A stretch of DNA of 64,000 nt from Pedobacter sp. Bi126. Its GTDB lineage: Bacteria > Bacteroidota > Bacteroidia > Sphingobacteriales > Sphingobacteriaceae. Where the stretch lies: assembly GCF_918698245.1 (NCBI RefSeq), contig NZ_CAKKMS010000005.1, positions 186,001 to 250,000 of the forward strand, written 5' to 3'. Made by a program: the position numbers and the translations under genes. This document shows, one piece after another, positions 1 to 8,789 of this stretch. Below the pieces are notes generated by a model, which had not been told where the DNA came from, searched no databases, and was given only the letters and a program-made list of their open reading frames with translations. The stretch's first letter is position 1. Each line of letters starts with the position of its first letter.

Positions 1-2
1 AC

Positions 3-431
3 TATTTTAAAGCTGATATGGTGGTAACTGACGATATTGATGGTCTTGTATCAGATATCACCGGTGACTATGGACGATTGGATATTTTGGTTTCCAACGT
101 TGGTCAGGATGTAATTACAGGTTTAGAAAATACTACCGAAAAAGACTGGCAGTTTAATTTGGATTTAAACCTTTCTGCGCATTGGCGTTTGGCCAAACGC
201 TGCAAGTCGTTACTAGATGGAAATAATGGGATAATTATCGTAATGGCATCAAACCATGCTTTTGCCAGTATCTCCGGCTGTACGCCTTATAACATTGCCA
301 AAACTACATTGACGGGTTTGGTGAGAAGTTTGGCTATAGAATCGGGCCCCGGTATTAGAACAATAGGTATTGCACCGGGCTTTATTGATACGTCGGGTAA
401 TCAGCAATGGTTTAATTCATTTATAAGATAG
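3..431 (+). CDS. Short-chain dehydrogenase/reductase, partial and probably C-terminally truncated
   Basis: The reading frame is already open at the window edge, so the N-terminus with the Rossmann glycine motif lies upstream. Numbered from the first ATG (position 18), the visible part has the NAG-like stretch LDILVSNVG (21-29), a Ser at 78 and the catalytic YNIAK (Tyr91, Lys95), followed by the APGFIDT segment. These are classic SDR landmarks, so the protein is probably an NAD(P)-dependent alcohol/ketone oxidoreductase. The frame stops about 12 residues after APGFIDT, where family members usually continue for some 50 residues (substrate loop and C-terminal strand ending near a DGG motif). A second in-frame stop follows at once. 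It may be a decayed gene. The substrate cannot be named. Confidence 0.75.
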   Translation, partial: YFKADMVVTDDIDGLVSDITGDYGRLDILVSNVGQDVITGLENTTEKDWQFNLDLNLSAHWRLAKRCKSLLDGNNGIIIVMASNHAFASISGCTPYNIAKTTLTGLVRSLAIESGPGIRTIGIAPGFIDTSGNQQWFNSFIR

Positions 432-724
432 GGGTAATTTTTTAACACTAAGATGGGTATCTGGAATCCAGATGTGCTTTATAAAGCAGGTTTAATTTTA
501 GGGAAAGATGCCCGCTGGCATGTGAATGGTGAAAATTCTTGTTTATCGATATCAAAGGCAAACTACTCGGTACCTGTAATCCGAGAAATGGTAAGTGGTA
601 ACCCAAAAATATCGGCAATGCCTGGTATGTCATTGGTCATTCTTGTTTGGTCATTGGTTTTTTTTAGTTAAAGGTTAACTTGAAACTGGAATCGGACTCC
701 CGGCTAAAGACTTCGGACTAAGTG
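432..724. other. Intergenic stretch with no supported gene
   Basis: An open frame from 453 to 671 has no recognisable domain and follows two stop codons after the truncated dehydrogenase. It could be decayed coding sequence, but I could not match it to the missing dehydrogenase C-terminus. Positions 625-660 carry short repeats of a TTGGTCATT-like word, resembling the repeat words found near 2740-2960. Confidence 0.4.
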
Positions 725-1303
725 CTACTTCACCCGTACATTTTCTTCAGCTAACCTAACCGTTTCATTAATCCTTGTTGCTCTTGTTTCTGTTCTTTTG
801 GCTTCTGATATCCATTTTAATATGGCTTTTTTTGAAGAACGGGGAAATTTATCCCAATGTGCTTGTGCTGATTTGTTGGCTTCAAATTCTTTTTTTAAAT
901 CATCGGGTACAATCAGATTTTCCACATCGTTCAGGGCATCCCACATGCCATTGGCTTTAGCTATTTCGATCGACTGTAGTCCCGCATGGCTCATCAATCC
1001 TTGCGCTATCATGTGTAAAGCCTTATTCTTGTTAATTGCGCTCCAATTGCTTTTAGGTTTCCTTTTGGAGAAAAATTGATAGCGGCTTTCTTCATCACGT
1101 TTCATTGTTAAACTATCAATCCAACCATAACAGAGGGCTTCATCAACTGCGTTGCTATGTGGTAAACTATTTGCTGATGCATCTTTTTTATAGATAATTA
1201 ACCAAACAGATACTTCTTTTTCATGGTTTTCGGCGAGCCATTGGCGCCAATCGGCCTGGGTTTTGGCATAAAAAGCTTTAACGCCGTTTTTTATTTCTTC
1301 CAT
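725..1303 (-). CDS. YdeI/OmpD-associated family protein
   Basis: The 192-residue protein matches the YdeI/OmdA-like family often annotated as bacteriocin-protection protein. Recognisable parts are the N-terminal segment with DWRQWLAENH and VWLIIYKK, the core DEALCYGWIDS (about 54-64), the KRKPKSNWSAINK stretch (about 80-92), and the C-terminal helical part with HWDKFPRSSKKAILKWI and TRATRI. It has no signal peptide or membrane segment, so it should be cytoplasmic. The biochemical role of the family is not firmly established. It stands alone, with a 262-base gap to the next minus-strand gene upstream. Family assignment is good; function is unknown. Confidence 0.8.
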   Translation of the reverse strand: MEEIKNGVKAFYAKTQADWRQWLAENHEKEVSVWLIIYKKDASANSLPHSNAVDEALCYGWIDSLTMKRDEESRYQFFSKRKPKSNWSAINKNKALHMIAQGLMSHAGLQSIEIAKANGMWDALNDVENLIVPDDLKKEFEANKSAQAHWDKFPRSSKKAILKWISEAKRTETRATRINETVRLAEENVRVK

Positions 1304-1565
1304 AAAAATATAGTATCGTTTTTTTGATGTTTAATCTTATCAAGGCAATTAATTTACCATTAATGTAATTGTTTTAATCGAGATTTATGGTGGTTAATCA
1401 ATCTTTAATGAATATATGAATAGCTTATCTGCGCTCAACCCTAACTGTTTTATACCTGCGAGCTTTAGTTCTAATCGTTTTGTTGCTAAGATTAAATTAG
1501 GTAAATGCTTATTTGCTGCGGAAAATCCCTTTGGCAAAAAAATACAGGTAACTGTATATGTCAAA

Positions 1566-2681
1566 CTAAAATTCAATTACCGAATTTGATAAGGGTCTTC
1601 CTTGCCTTACTTTAAGCCGTTCCTTGTATTGCCAGGGGTTATTGCCGAAGTTATCAAGGTTTGAATATCGACCTGCCTGAAAAAAGTTTTCAAACACATA
1701 AGGTAATCCTTCTGCATATAGGCGGTTATCTCGATCGGCTAAATGGAAATGGAGATGAGGGCCTGTAGATTGTCCGGTAAAGCCCAGCTGCGCAATTATA
1801 TCACCTTTTTTAACTTTATCTCCAGGTTTAACTCGAATACTATTTGGCTTTAGGTGTTCATAGAAAGCATACTGCCCGTTAGCAATTTTTATGGAAATAT
1901 AATTGCCGCTGGCTTGCTCGGGTGCAGGGCTTTTGTGCTGCGAAACAGTTGTTGATTCTTTAAAATCATTGAGTACCGAAGATACCGTACCATCCGCTAC
2001 AGCAATTATTGCATTTTGATAGCCAAACCAGTTTTGGATAGAATCTGTATTTTTGGAGGCATATTTTCCTACACTGTCTACACGGATAAAATCAATGGCG
2101 AACCGGCCGGGAAGAAATTGCTTTCCCTTTTCTGAATAAAATACTCTTCTATGTCCCGAAACCCATGCCGGGTCGTAAATGGCTGTCCATAAACCTGCTT
2201 GCAGTGGTTTGCCCAATACGGTTGGTTTAGTAACTGTTGGATGTAATTCTGTTATGATAAATGCAGTTGTATTATTTTTAGTTCGGTGGTGAATCCAAAA
2301 CTCAAGTTTGTTTACTATAGTTTCGGCTTTTAACACCTCGGTTTCGAGTTCTATGTAAATCAATCCCGAGCCGCCAGCAGGAATGATCAGATTTCTGTTT
2401 TTCTGATCGCTACTTTTTGTACGCTCGGCAAGTTTTGGCCCATTTAGGTTAAGGTATGACTTATTTTTTCCTGATATGTTCAATGTTTTTAGTTCAATAG
2501 TGTCTGTGCCAGCATTTTTTAATTGAAGTTCATAATAAAGGAAAAAATTTGTTCCGATTTTGGTCCACGACGGATTTTGGTGAATAGATAATGATATTTC
2601 TTCTTTATTTTGAGCAAAGAGGGGCTCAAAAAGTAGACCTAAACCAAGAAGAAAAGTGATTATTAATAACTGTTTAATCAT
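1566..2681 (-). CDS. M23-family (LytM-type) peptidase-like secreted protein, altered zinc site
   Basis: I chose the ATG at 2681 because it begins a clean Sec signal peptide (MIKQLLIITFLLGLGLLF...FAQ); the frame stays open to 2750, but those extra residues look non-coding. Residues 25-170 form a beta-rich N-terminal domain. Residues 190-335 form an M23 domain with YEHLKP (His286) and the GPHLHFH motif (His319, His321). The first zinc-binding motif, normally HxxxD, reads RFAID (Arg193, Asp197), so one metal ligand is missing. Many M23 proteins cut or bind peptidoglycan cross-links in the periplasm. This one may be catalytically weakened, or may belong to a natural subgroup with this change. It appears monocistronic. 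Confidence 0.82.
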   Translation of the reverse strand: MIKQLLIITFLLGLGLLFEPLFAQNKEEISLSIHQNPSWTKIGTNFFLYYELQLKNAGTDTIELKTLNISGKNKSYLNLNGPKLAERTKSSDQKNRNLIIPAGGSGLIYIELETEVLKAETIVNKLEFWIHHRTKNNTTAFIITELHPTVTKPTVLGKPLQAGLWTAIYDPAWVSGHRRVFYSEKGKQFLPGRFAIDFIRVDSVGKYASKNTDSIQNWFGYQNAIIAVADGTVSSVLNDFKESTTVSQHKSPAPEQASGNYISIKIANGQYAFYEHLKPNSIRVKPGDKVKKGDIIAQLGFTGQSTGPHLHFHLADRDNRLYAEGLPYVFENFFQAGRYSNLDNFGNNPWQYKERLKVRQGRPLSNSVIEF

Positions 2682-2737
2682 GTTTTTGAATTTTATCAAC
2701 TCCAGCGTAATTAGGTTCATTTGTTCATTTGCCATTA

Positions 2738-2999
2738 GTTCACTAGTCATTAATATAGTTCAAGGTTAATCGGTTAGATTGTATAACTGGTTAATCTCCT
2801 CTAAACTCCAAACTAACAATTGGTTCATTTTCATTCGTTCACTAGTCATTAGTACATTTCAATATTAATTGGCTTTTTGTATAATTGATTAATGGACGCC
2901 AAACGCCCAACCCCAGACTAACAATTGGTTCATTAGTCATTCACCCATTCAAAATTCACTCATTCAATAACTGGTCTAATCAACCCTCAACTCCAAACT
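2738..2999. repeat. Degenerate tandem repeat, period about 100 bases
   Basis: The word TTCACTAGTCATT occurs at 2739-2751 and 2838-2850. ACTAACAATTGGTTCAT occurs near 2812 and again near 2918. A third partial copy of the CTCCAAAC segment abuts 2999. Between them the same order of words (GTATAA-TGATTAAT, AAACTCC/CCCCAGACT) recurs with many substitutions. The block separates two minus-strand genes and has no coding potential. It looks like decayed direct repeats of a short intergenic element. Confidence 0.65.
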
Positions 3000-3547
3000 T
3001 ATCTAGCCACCTCATATATCAGCTGTACAACACCTGATGGAGCGCTTTTTGTTTCTTTTAATGTTAACCAAACCCGATTGGTAATTTCGCTGAACAGTAA
3101 TTTTCCTTCACCCAATATTACGGGATGTACAGCTAGCTGCAACTCATCAACCAGACCGGCATTTAAAAAGGTAGATATTAGCTTTGCACCACCATATAAC
3201 CATATGTTTTTGCCTGAAAGGTTTTTAATTTCGTTAACCCTTTGTACAATATCCGACTGAATAAAAGTGGCACCTGTATCATCGCTGGTTTTGGTCTCCG
3301 AAAAAACATATTTTTTCTTGCGGTTAATATTTTCGGAGATCGATTTCATCAATTCATCCTCTTCTTCTCCAGGTTGGTAATTTCCCCAGAGATCATAGCT
3401 GATCCGCCCATAAAAAATAGAATCTATGCCATCTAAAAAATCGTTAAAATTGGCATCGCCATCCATAATGCACCAATCAATTTCTCCGTTAGGACCTTCA
3501 ATGTAGCCATCAAGCGTAACAGCAAGGTTTAGAATAATCTTTCTCAT
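2999..3547 (-). CDS. Dihydrofolate reductase-like (RibD C-terminal domain) protein
   Basis: The 182-residue protein is a single RibD_C/DHFR-fold domain. It begins MRKIILNLAVTLDGYIEG (strand A with the conserved SLDG-like turn) and continues with DSIFYGRISYDLW, IWLYGGAKLI (the GG phosphate-binding turn, about 115-124) and DELQLAVHPVILGEGKLLF. This family is common in Bacteroidetes and is probably NADPH-dependent, but only distantly related to folate or riboflavin enzymes, so no substrate is claimed. It lies 9 bases downstream of the GNAT gene on the same strand, so the two probably share a transcript. Confidence 0.85.
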   Translation of the reverse strand: MRKIILNLAVTLDGYIEGPNGEIDWCIMDGDANFNDFLDGIDSIFYGRISYDLWGNYQPGEEEDELMKSISENINRKKKYVFSETKTSDDTGATFIQSDIVQRVNEIKNLSGKNIWLYGGAKLISTFLNAGLVDELQLAVHPVILGEGKLLFSEITNRVWLTLKETKSAPSGVVQLIYEVAR

Positions 3548-3556
3548 ATTTCGAAA

Positions 3557-3952
3557 TTATTTTATCCGTTCGATACTAAAAGCGCGATCTTCTTTGTTAA
3601 AACCCACTTTAGGGTAATAATCAAAAGCAGTAGGTACTGATAAAAGAAGAAGCGTACATTGATCACCGAGCTTTTCGCGTGTAATAGCAATCATTTCTTT
3701 GCCTATACCGGCGCTTTTATAGCCTGTAAATACGGCCAAGTCTGCGAGGTAAGCGCACCAAACCCAATCGGTAATGGTTCTGCAAATGCCAACAAGTTTA
3801 TCCTTTTGCCATGCGGTAACCAATAGGTTGGCATTTTTTAACATCAGCGCTATTCTTTCCGGTTCAGTTGGCCTTTTAAGTCCTGCCTGGACAAATAGTT
3901 CAATTACTTCTTCCGGTGCAGGGATAACACCTATTTCATAGGTAATGGTCAT
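3557..3952 (-). CDS. GNAT-family N-acetyltransferase
   Basis: I placed the start at the ATG at 3952 (MTITYEIGVI); the longer frame to 3988 adds a segment without family character. The 131-residue protein has the GNAT layout: strands with NANLLVTAWQKDKLVGICR, then AYLADLAVFTGYKSAGIGKEMI, in which GYKSAGIG is the acetyl-CoA pyrophosphate-binding Q/RxxGxG/A motif in slightly altered form, and the C-terminal YYPKVGF. It should transfer an acetyl group from acetyl-CoA to an amine. The acceptor cannot be predicted. It is the first gene of a two-gene unit with the RibD_C-like gene. Confidence 0.82.
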   Translation of the reverse strand: MTITYEIGVIPAPEEVIELFVQAGLKRPTEPERIALMLKNANLLVTAWQKDKLVGICRTITDWVWCAYLADLAVFTGYKSAGIGKEMIAITREKLGDQCTLLLLSVPTAFDYYPKVGFNKEDRAFSIERIK

Positions 3953-4123
3953 ATCAATAGGTTTTACTACTAAAATACAAAATATCACTTAATGGACTAA
4001 TATAAAATCGGTTTTGAAATTAGATTTGGCACTCATCACCATCGGTTAATTCTTCAACTTAACCTTAAGTTAACATATACGCTCTTTCTTTGTTCAGCAT
4101 TGCATGATATAGATGCTTTTAAC

Positions 4124-5728
4124 ATGATCAAACCCTTTAGTGTTCTTGTCCTTTTTCTGCTTTTTATTTCGAACGCGATTGCTCAGGAAGAAAAATTCGA
4201 ATCGATTATTGCCCTTAATCAAAAAGACCCGACTGCAGCCCTGGCTCAATTAAAAAAAATATACGCCAAATCTATCGATGACAATGATGAGCTTTTAGAA
4301 GGCAAATGTTTACAGCAAATGGGCAAGGTTTGTTATACACAGGGGCATTTCAGTCAATCGTTAGAGTTCTTTTTAAAAGCCGATAAAATATTCAGCAATG
4401 CCAATCAATCGCTTTTATTGGCTGCTAACCTTAACGATGCGGGCGTGCTCTACTATTATATGAAGCAGAAAGAAAAGGCCATGCACAGTTATAACAAAGC
4501 CATCGGCATCTATAAAAGATTGAATAATTTAACCGGACAGGCAACCGTTTTGGGCAATATTGGGCAGTTATACGAAAAAAGGCAACTTTACGACAGTGCA
4601 TTTTACTATCAAAAACTCGCTTTAAAAATAAACGAACAGGTTAATGATAAAAGTGGCGCGGCAAAAATACACGAAAATCTGGGTAGCATATATGAAGATC
4701 TGGAGCGTTACGATTCTGCTCACGTACATTTTAAACAAGCGCTAAATTTATATCAGGAAGATCATAATAACATGGGAAGTATAGAGGTAATTAATAATTT
4801 GGGCGATATCCTCCGTAAAACAGGCCGGTATAAGGAAAGTATTGTGCAAACTGAAACTGCGTTAAAACTGGCCGAAAAGATGGGTAATGTCTATCAGTTA
4901 AGCTCCTGCTGCAGAGATTTGGGCAAGGCTTACGAACTGTTGGACAATATGGACAGCGCCTACCATTATGTAAAACTTGGCTATAAATACACGATCGATC
5001 TGTATTCGCAAGATGGCGCCCGGCAGGTAGCCTTTTTGCAGGTACTTTACGATATCAATAAAAAATCAGATGAGATCATTAAACTGAAAAACGACCGGAA
5101 GGTGAACAGGATCATTGCTTTTTCTGCCACAATTGTCGTGATATTATTGGTCATTTTGGGATTTGTTATTTTTAGCAGACAAAGGTTAAAATTAAGAGAT
5201 CAACAGATGCTGGCGCGGCAGAAAGCGATAGAACATGATATGACCAGTTTGGCGCTCAAAAATCTTCAGCTCGAAGAGCAAAATCTGAAACAGTTGCTGG
5301 AGGTTAAAAGCAGAGAACTGTCTACCCATACCTTAAATCTGATTAAACACAACCAATTCCTTGAAAATCTTAGGAGTACCTTACAAGCGATGGTAAAAGA
5401 GGATAAGCGTGATCAGAAAAAGCAGATGAATCAGATCCTCACGGAGATTAATCAGAGCTTTAATCACGAGCGCAACTGGAAAGAATTTACGGTGGCTTTC
5501 GAACAGGTTCACCATCAGTTTCTCGAAAGCCTAAAAAAATATAGCAGTGAACTAACTTCAGGCGATATGCGCTTGATTGCACTGTTAAAAATGAACCTCG
5601 ATTCAGGCGATATCGCAACCTTGCTTGGCATATCTACTGATAGCTTAAGGGTATCGAGATATAGGCTAAGGAAAAAGCTGAATCTGGCGCAAGGCGATAA
5701 TTTATCAGCATTTATCCAGGCATTATAA
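4124..5728 (+). CDS. Membrane-anchored TPR sensor with cytoplasmic HTH (Bacteroidetes-type regulator)
   Basis: Starting at the ATG at 4124, the protein opens with a signal sequence (KPFSVLVLFLLFISNAIAQ). About six tetratricopeptide repeats follow (roughly 60-295), recognisable by repeated LGNIGQLYE..YDSAFYY and NLGSIYED..YDSAHVH patterns. A single membrane span lies at about 330-351, then a basic, glutamine-rich coiled coil, then a C-terminal helix-turn-helix (GDIATLLGISTDSLRVSRYRLRKKL). The likely topology is periplasmic TPRs and a cytoplasmic DNA-binding domain, giving one-step signalling without a kinase. Its position 260 bases upstream of the TonB receptor suggests that it controls the phytase operon. 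That link is inferred. Confidence 0.85.
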   Translation: MIKPFSVLVLFLLFISNAIAQEEKFESIIALNQKDPTAALAQLKKIYAKSIDDNDELLEGKCLQQMGKVCYTQGHFSQSLEFFLKADKIFSNANQSLLLAANLNDAGVLYYYMKQKEKAMHSYNKAIGIYKRLNNLTGQATVLGNIGQLYEKRQLYDSAFYYQKLALKINEQVNDKSGAAKIHENLGSIYEDLERYDSAHVHFKQALNLYQEDHNNMGSIEVINNLGDILRKTGRYKESIVQTETALKLAEKMGNVYQLSSCCRDLGKAYELLDNMDSAYHYVKLGYKYTIDLYSQDGARQVAFLQVLYDINKKSDEIIKLKNDRKVNRIIAFSATIVVILLVILGFVIFSRQRLKLRDQQMLARQKAIEHDMTSLALKNLQLEEQNLKQLLEVKSRELSTHTLNLIKHNQFLENLRSTLQAMVKEDKRDQKKQMNQILTEINQSFNHERNWKEFTVAFEQVHHQFLESLKKYSSELTSGDMRLIALLKMNLDSGDIATLLGISTDSLRVSRYRLRKKLNLAQGDNLSAFIQAL

Positions 5729-5836
5729 CCGTTACATCAGCTATATTATTATTACCTGTTTTTTGGTTTTTACGGGCTTAACAATTTGTTAATGTAACGG
5801 TAATGAAAGCATAACGGCGTTTTTATGTATATTTAA

Positions 5837-5866
5837 TTTACTGATAATTAATGTGTTATATATTTG
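5837..5866 (+). promoter_or_regulatory. Candidate Bacteroidetes-type promoter for the receptor-phytase operon
   Basis: TATATTTG at 5859-5866 fits the Bacteroidetes -7 consensus TAnnTTTG. The expected -33 element is only a weak TTTA at 5837-5840, 18 bases upstream. A second -7-like word, TATGTTTG, occurs at 5882-5889. The ATG of the receptor is at 5990, which would leave a leader of about 100 bases. Confidence 0.35.
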
Positions 5867-5989
5867 TGTTGCCTTTTAATATATGTTTGTTGTAACGCTG
5901 TTGCCTTTATGTAACCTCAATAATTTCTTTGTGTAAAATGGTGTATACACCTTTGCCCCGTCGATAATAAAAAGACATGACTAAACACA

Positions 5990-8767
5990 ATGAATAAACG
6001 ATTACAAATTCTGTTTTTACTTCTTTTTTGTGCGGGCACCGCAAATGCCACAAAACTGAAAGGCCACGTTTACGATAAGCAAACTGGAGAGGCCATTGTA
6101 GGTGCAACAGTGGTTTTAGAGAACCCAAGGCGCACAACCAATACCGGATTAGATGGTACTTTCGAATTTAAGGATGTAAAAGCAGGTGGTGCCAAAATTA
6201 GTGTAAGCTACATTACTTACAAAACCATCGAGAAAACCTTAGTGATACTGAAAGAGGATAACGATCACTTAAAATTCTATATGGAGAGCGATTCGAAAAG
6301 CCTTGATGATATCACCATTAAATCGAATGCAGTGAGTTCTACCGATCAGGGAGCCAGGCGCCTGGAAAAAAATGCCCCACAGCTGATGAATATCGTATCA
6401 GGAAGGTCGATTGAGATTTCGCCGGATTTAACGGTAGCCAATGTGATGCAACGTATTTCGGGTGTATCAATAGAGCGCAATAGCAACGGCGATGGACAAT
6501 ACGCCATTTTAAGGGGGATGGATAAACGCTACAACTATACTTTGGTAAATGGCGTGAAAATTCCAAGTCCAGATAACAAATACCGTTATGTTCCACTTGA
6601 TCTTTTTCCTTCTGATTTACTCGACCGTTTAGAGGTGTACAAAACACTTACACCAAATTTAGAGGGCGATGCCGTTGGCGGCGCCATTAATATGGTGATG
6701 AAAAATGCCCCAGGCTTATTGCAGGTAAATGCCAATGTTTCTACAGGTTATAGCCAATTGTTTTTCGACCGCAAGTTTGCCAGTTACGATGCTTCAGGTA
6801 TTAATTATAAATCGCCTTACGAAATAAACGGGAAAAACTATAATGCTACACAAAACGATTTTAGTAAGGGAACAATCGATTATAAATATAAAAATCCTGC
6901 ACCTAATTTAATTGGTAGCTTATCCTTAAGTAAGCGCTTTTTGGATAATAAGTTAGGAGTGGTGTTGGCAGGAAGTTATCAGAATACCTACCGCGGTAGC
7001 AACAGTACTTTTTACAATAACGCAGTTGTTGGAACCAATCCATATGCAACCATTACCAGTAAAAGTTACCGTGAGTATTCTGAACAGCAGCAACGCACAG
7101 GCTTACATGGAAAAATTGATTATGTTTTTAACAAAGACCACCAGATCAGTTTTTACAATGTGTACGTTAATCTGAAAAACCAACAGGTTAGAGATGCAAT
7201 AACCACTACTTATAACAAGGATTATGATCCTATAGCAGGAAATGCCCAATTGGTTTTCGATACCCGTAGCCGTTTAACTGAGCAACAGATTTACAATTCT
7301 ACGCTGCATGGCGACCATAAATTTTTTGATGATAAATTTAAAGTCCAGTGGTCGGCTGTTTATTCTTCGGCCAAAAACGATGTACCCGAAAATACCAGTA
7401 TCAGCCTGAATGGGTTGGAGCAGAATTTTCAACGCAAACGCACCAGTTTAGTCAATACCAATCCGGTTACGCGCAGATGGGAACGCAATACCGACGAGGA
7501 TCTAGCTGGTTATCTTGATTTGACTTACCATGTTTTATCAGGGACCCATAAACTGGATCTTATGGCAGGAGGGTTATACCGCGATAAAAAAAGGAGCAGC
7601 TTCTTTAATAATTATAATTTGGCTCAGGGAGCAGATCATGCAAATGATATTTATGGTGTGAATTTCCAAAATTATACCGACCTGAATCTGGTAGTCAGCA
7701 ATCCAACAGGCGCGGTGGCCAATTCCCTTACCTACGATGCAACTGAGCAAAGCACTTCTGGTTATGGAATGTTTAAATATACTTCAGCTAAGTTAGAAGT
7801 AATTGGTGGTGCCAGAGTAGAACATACCAATCAGGGCTACAACCTGCTTTTTCCGGCAGGTGAATCTTTTCCAAAAGGAAATCAGATTTATACCGACGTA
7901 CTACCGAGTTTAACTGCAAAATATTTTTTAACAGAAAAAGCGCAGTTGCATGCTTCTTACTACAAAGCACTTAACCGTCCGGGTTTTTACGAAATTGTAC
8001 CCGGAAAAGTTGTAAACGAAGAATTTCAGGAACGTGGTAACCCTAACCTGCAACGTGCACTGGCTGATAATTTTGATTTAAGGTACGAACTTTTTCCTGG
8101 CGCTTCAGAGCAATTATTGGTTGGTGCATTCTACAAAAGGATAAAAAATCCAATTGAATATACTTTTCAGGCCGATGCTGTTCGTGGTCAGGATATTTAT
8201 TATAGTCCAGGAAACTTTGGTACGGCCAATAACTACGGAGCAGAGGTAGATTACATCAAATATTTCAGTAAAATAGGTGTTAAGGCCAATTATACCTACA
8301 CCCATTCGCGCATTAACACACTTAAAACCACCAGGGTGATCAATAGTACGACTGGAGATACCGAGCCAGCGAATGTTAATCAGGAACGCCCGCTTTATGG
8401 TCAGTCTGCACATATTGCCAACCTGTCCATATTGTTTAAAGACACAAAAAAAGGCTGGGATGCTCAGGTTGCCGGTGCCTATACGGGACCGCGCATCAAC
8501 ACCGTTTCGCAATTCTTAAATAACGATTTGTGGCAGGAAGGATTTGTTCAGGTGGATGCCTCTGCAGAGAAACGTTTTAAAGGCGGCATCAGTGTTTTTG
8601 TAAAAGCCAATAACATCTTAAATACGCCGACAAAATTATTTATAAAAGGTACAAACCCAGCAAATAACGATATCAAAGAAGATTTGGTTAAAAATGGAAA
8701 CACCTTGATCAGAAGCGATTATTATGGACAGAATTATCTTGTTGGCTTCAGGTATAAATTCAATTAA
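5990..8767 (+). CDS. TonB-dependent outer-membrane receptor of the phytase operon
   Basis: The 925-residue protein has a signal peptide (MNKRLQILFLLLFCAGTANA) and a carboxypeptidase-regulatory-like beta domain (about 23-105, with GHVYDKQTGEAIVGATV). A plug domain follows (about 120-240: VMQRISGVSIERNSNGDGQ, then LEVYKTLTPNLEGDAVGGAI), then a 22-strand-type beta-barrel ending in an aromatic-rich YLVGFRYKFN, as expected for outer-membrane insertion. It has no STN domain, so it should not use FecR/ECF-sigma signalling, which agrees with the TPR-HTH regulator next door. A beta-helix lipoprotein follows after 22 bases, then the phytase. The likely role is TonB-driven uptake of a phytase substrate or product, such as inositol phosphates. 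The ligand is inferred from context. Confidence 0.92.
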   Translation: MNKRLQILFLLLFCAGTANATKLKGHVYDKQTGEAIVGATVVLENPRRTTNTGLDGTFEFKDVKAGGAKISVSYITYKTIEKTLVILKEDNDHLKFYMESDSKSLDDITIKSNAVSSTDQGARRLEKNAPQLMNIVSGRSIEISPDLTVANVMQRISGVSIERNSNGDGQYAILRGMDKRYNYTLVNGVKIPSPDNKYRYVPLDLFPSDLLDRLEVYKTLTPNLEGDAVGGAINMVMKNAPGLLQVNANVSTGYSQLFFDRKFASYDASGINYKSPYEINGKNYNATQNDFSKGTIDYKYKNPAPNLIGSLSLSKRFLDNKLGVVLAGSYQNTYRGSNSTFYNNAVVGTNPYATITSKSYREYSEQQQRTGLHGKIDYVFNKDHQISFYNVYVNLKNQQVRDAITTTYNKDYDPIAGNAQLVFDTRSRLTEQQIYNSTLHGDHKFFDDKFKVQWSAVYSSAKNDVPENTSISLNGLEQNFQRKRTSLVNTNPVTRRWERNTDEDLAGYLDLTYHVLSGTHKLDLMAGGLYRDKKRSSFFNNYNLAQGADHANDIYGVNFQNYTDLNLVVSNPTGAVANSLTYDATEQSTSGYGMFKYTSAKLEVIGGARVEHTNQGYNLLFPAGESFPKGNQIYTDVLPSLTAKYFLTEKAQLHASYYKALNRPGFYEIVPGKVVNEEFQERGNPNLQRALADNFDLRYELFPGASEQLLVGAFYKRIKNPIEYTFQADAVRGQDIYYSPGNFGTANNYGAEVDYIKYFSKIGVKANYTYTHSRINTLKTTRVINSTTGDTEPANVNQERPLYGQSAHIANLSILFKDTKKGWDAQVAGAYTGPRINTVSQFLNNDLWQEGFVQVDASAEKRFKGGISVFVKANNILNTPTKLFIKGTNPANNDIKEDLVKNGNTLIRSDYYGQNYLVGFRYKFN

Positions 8768-8789
8768 TAGCATTTAAAGAAACAAAGAC

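Noticed and set aside
1394..1576. Minus-strand open frame of 60 codons directly after the M23-like gene
   Set aside because: It overlaps the M23-like stop region, has no motif and would need its own start within the coding end; probably chance.
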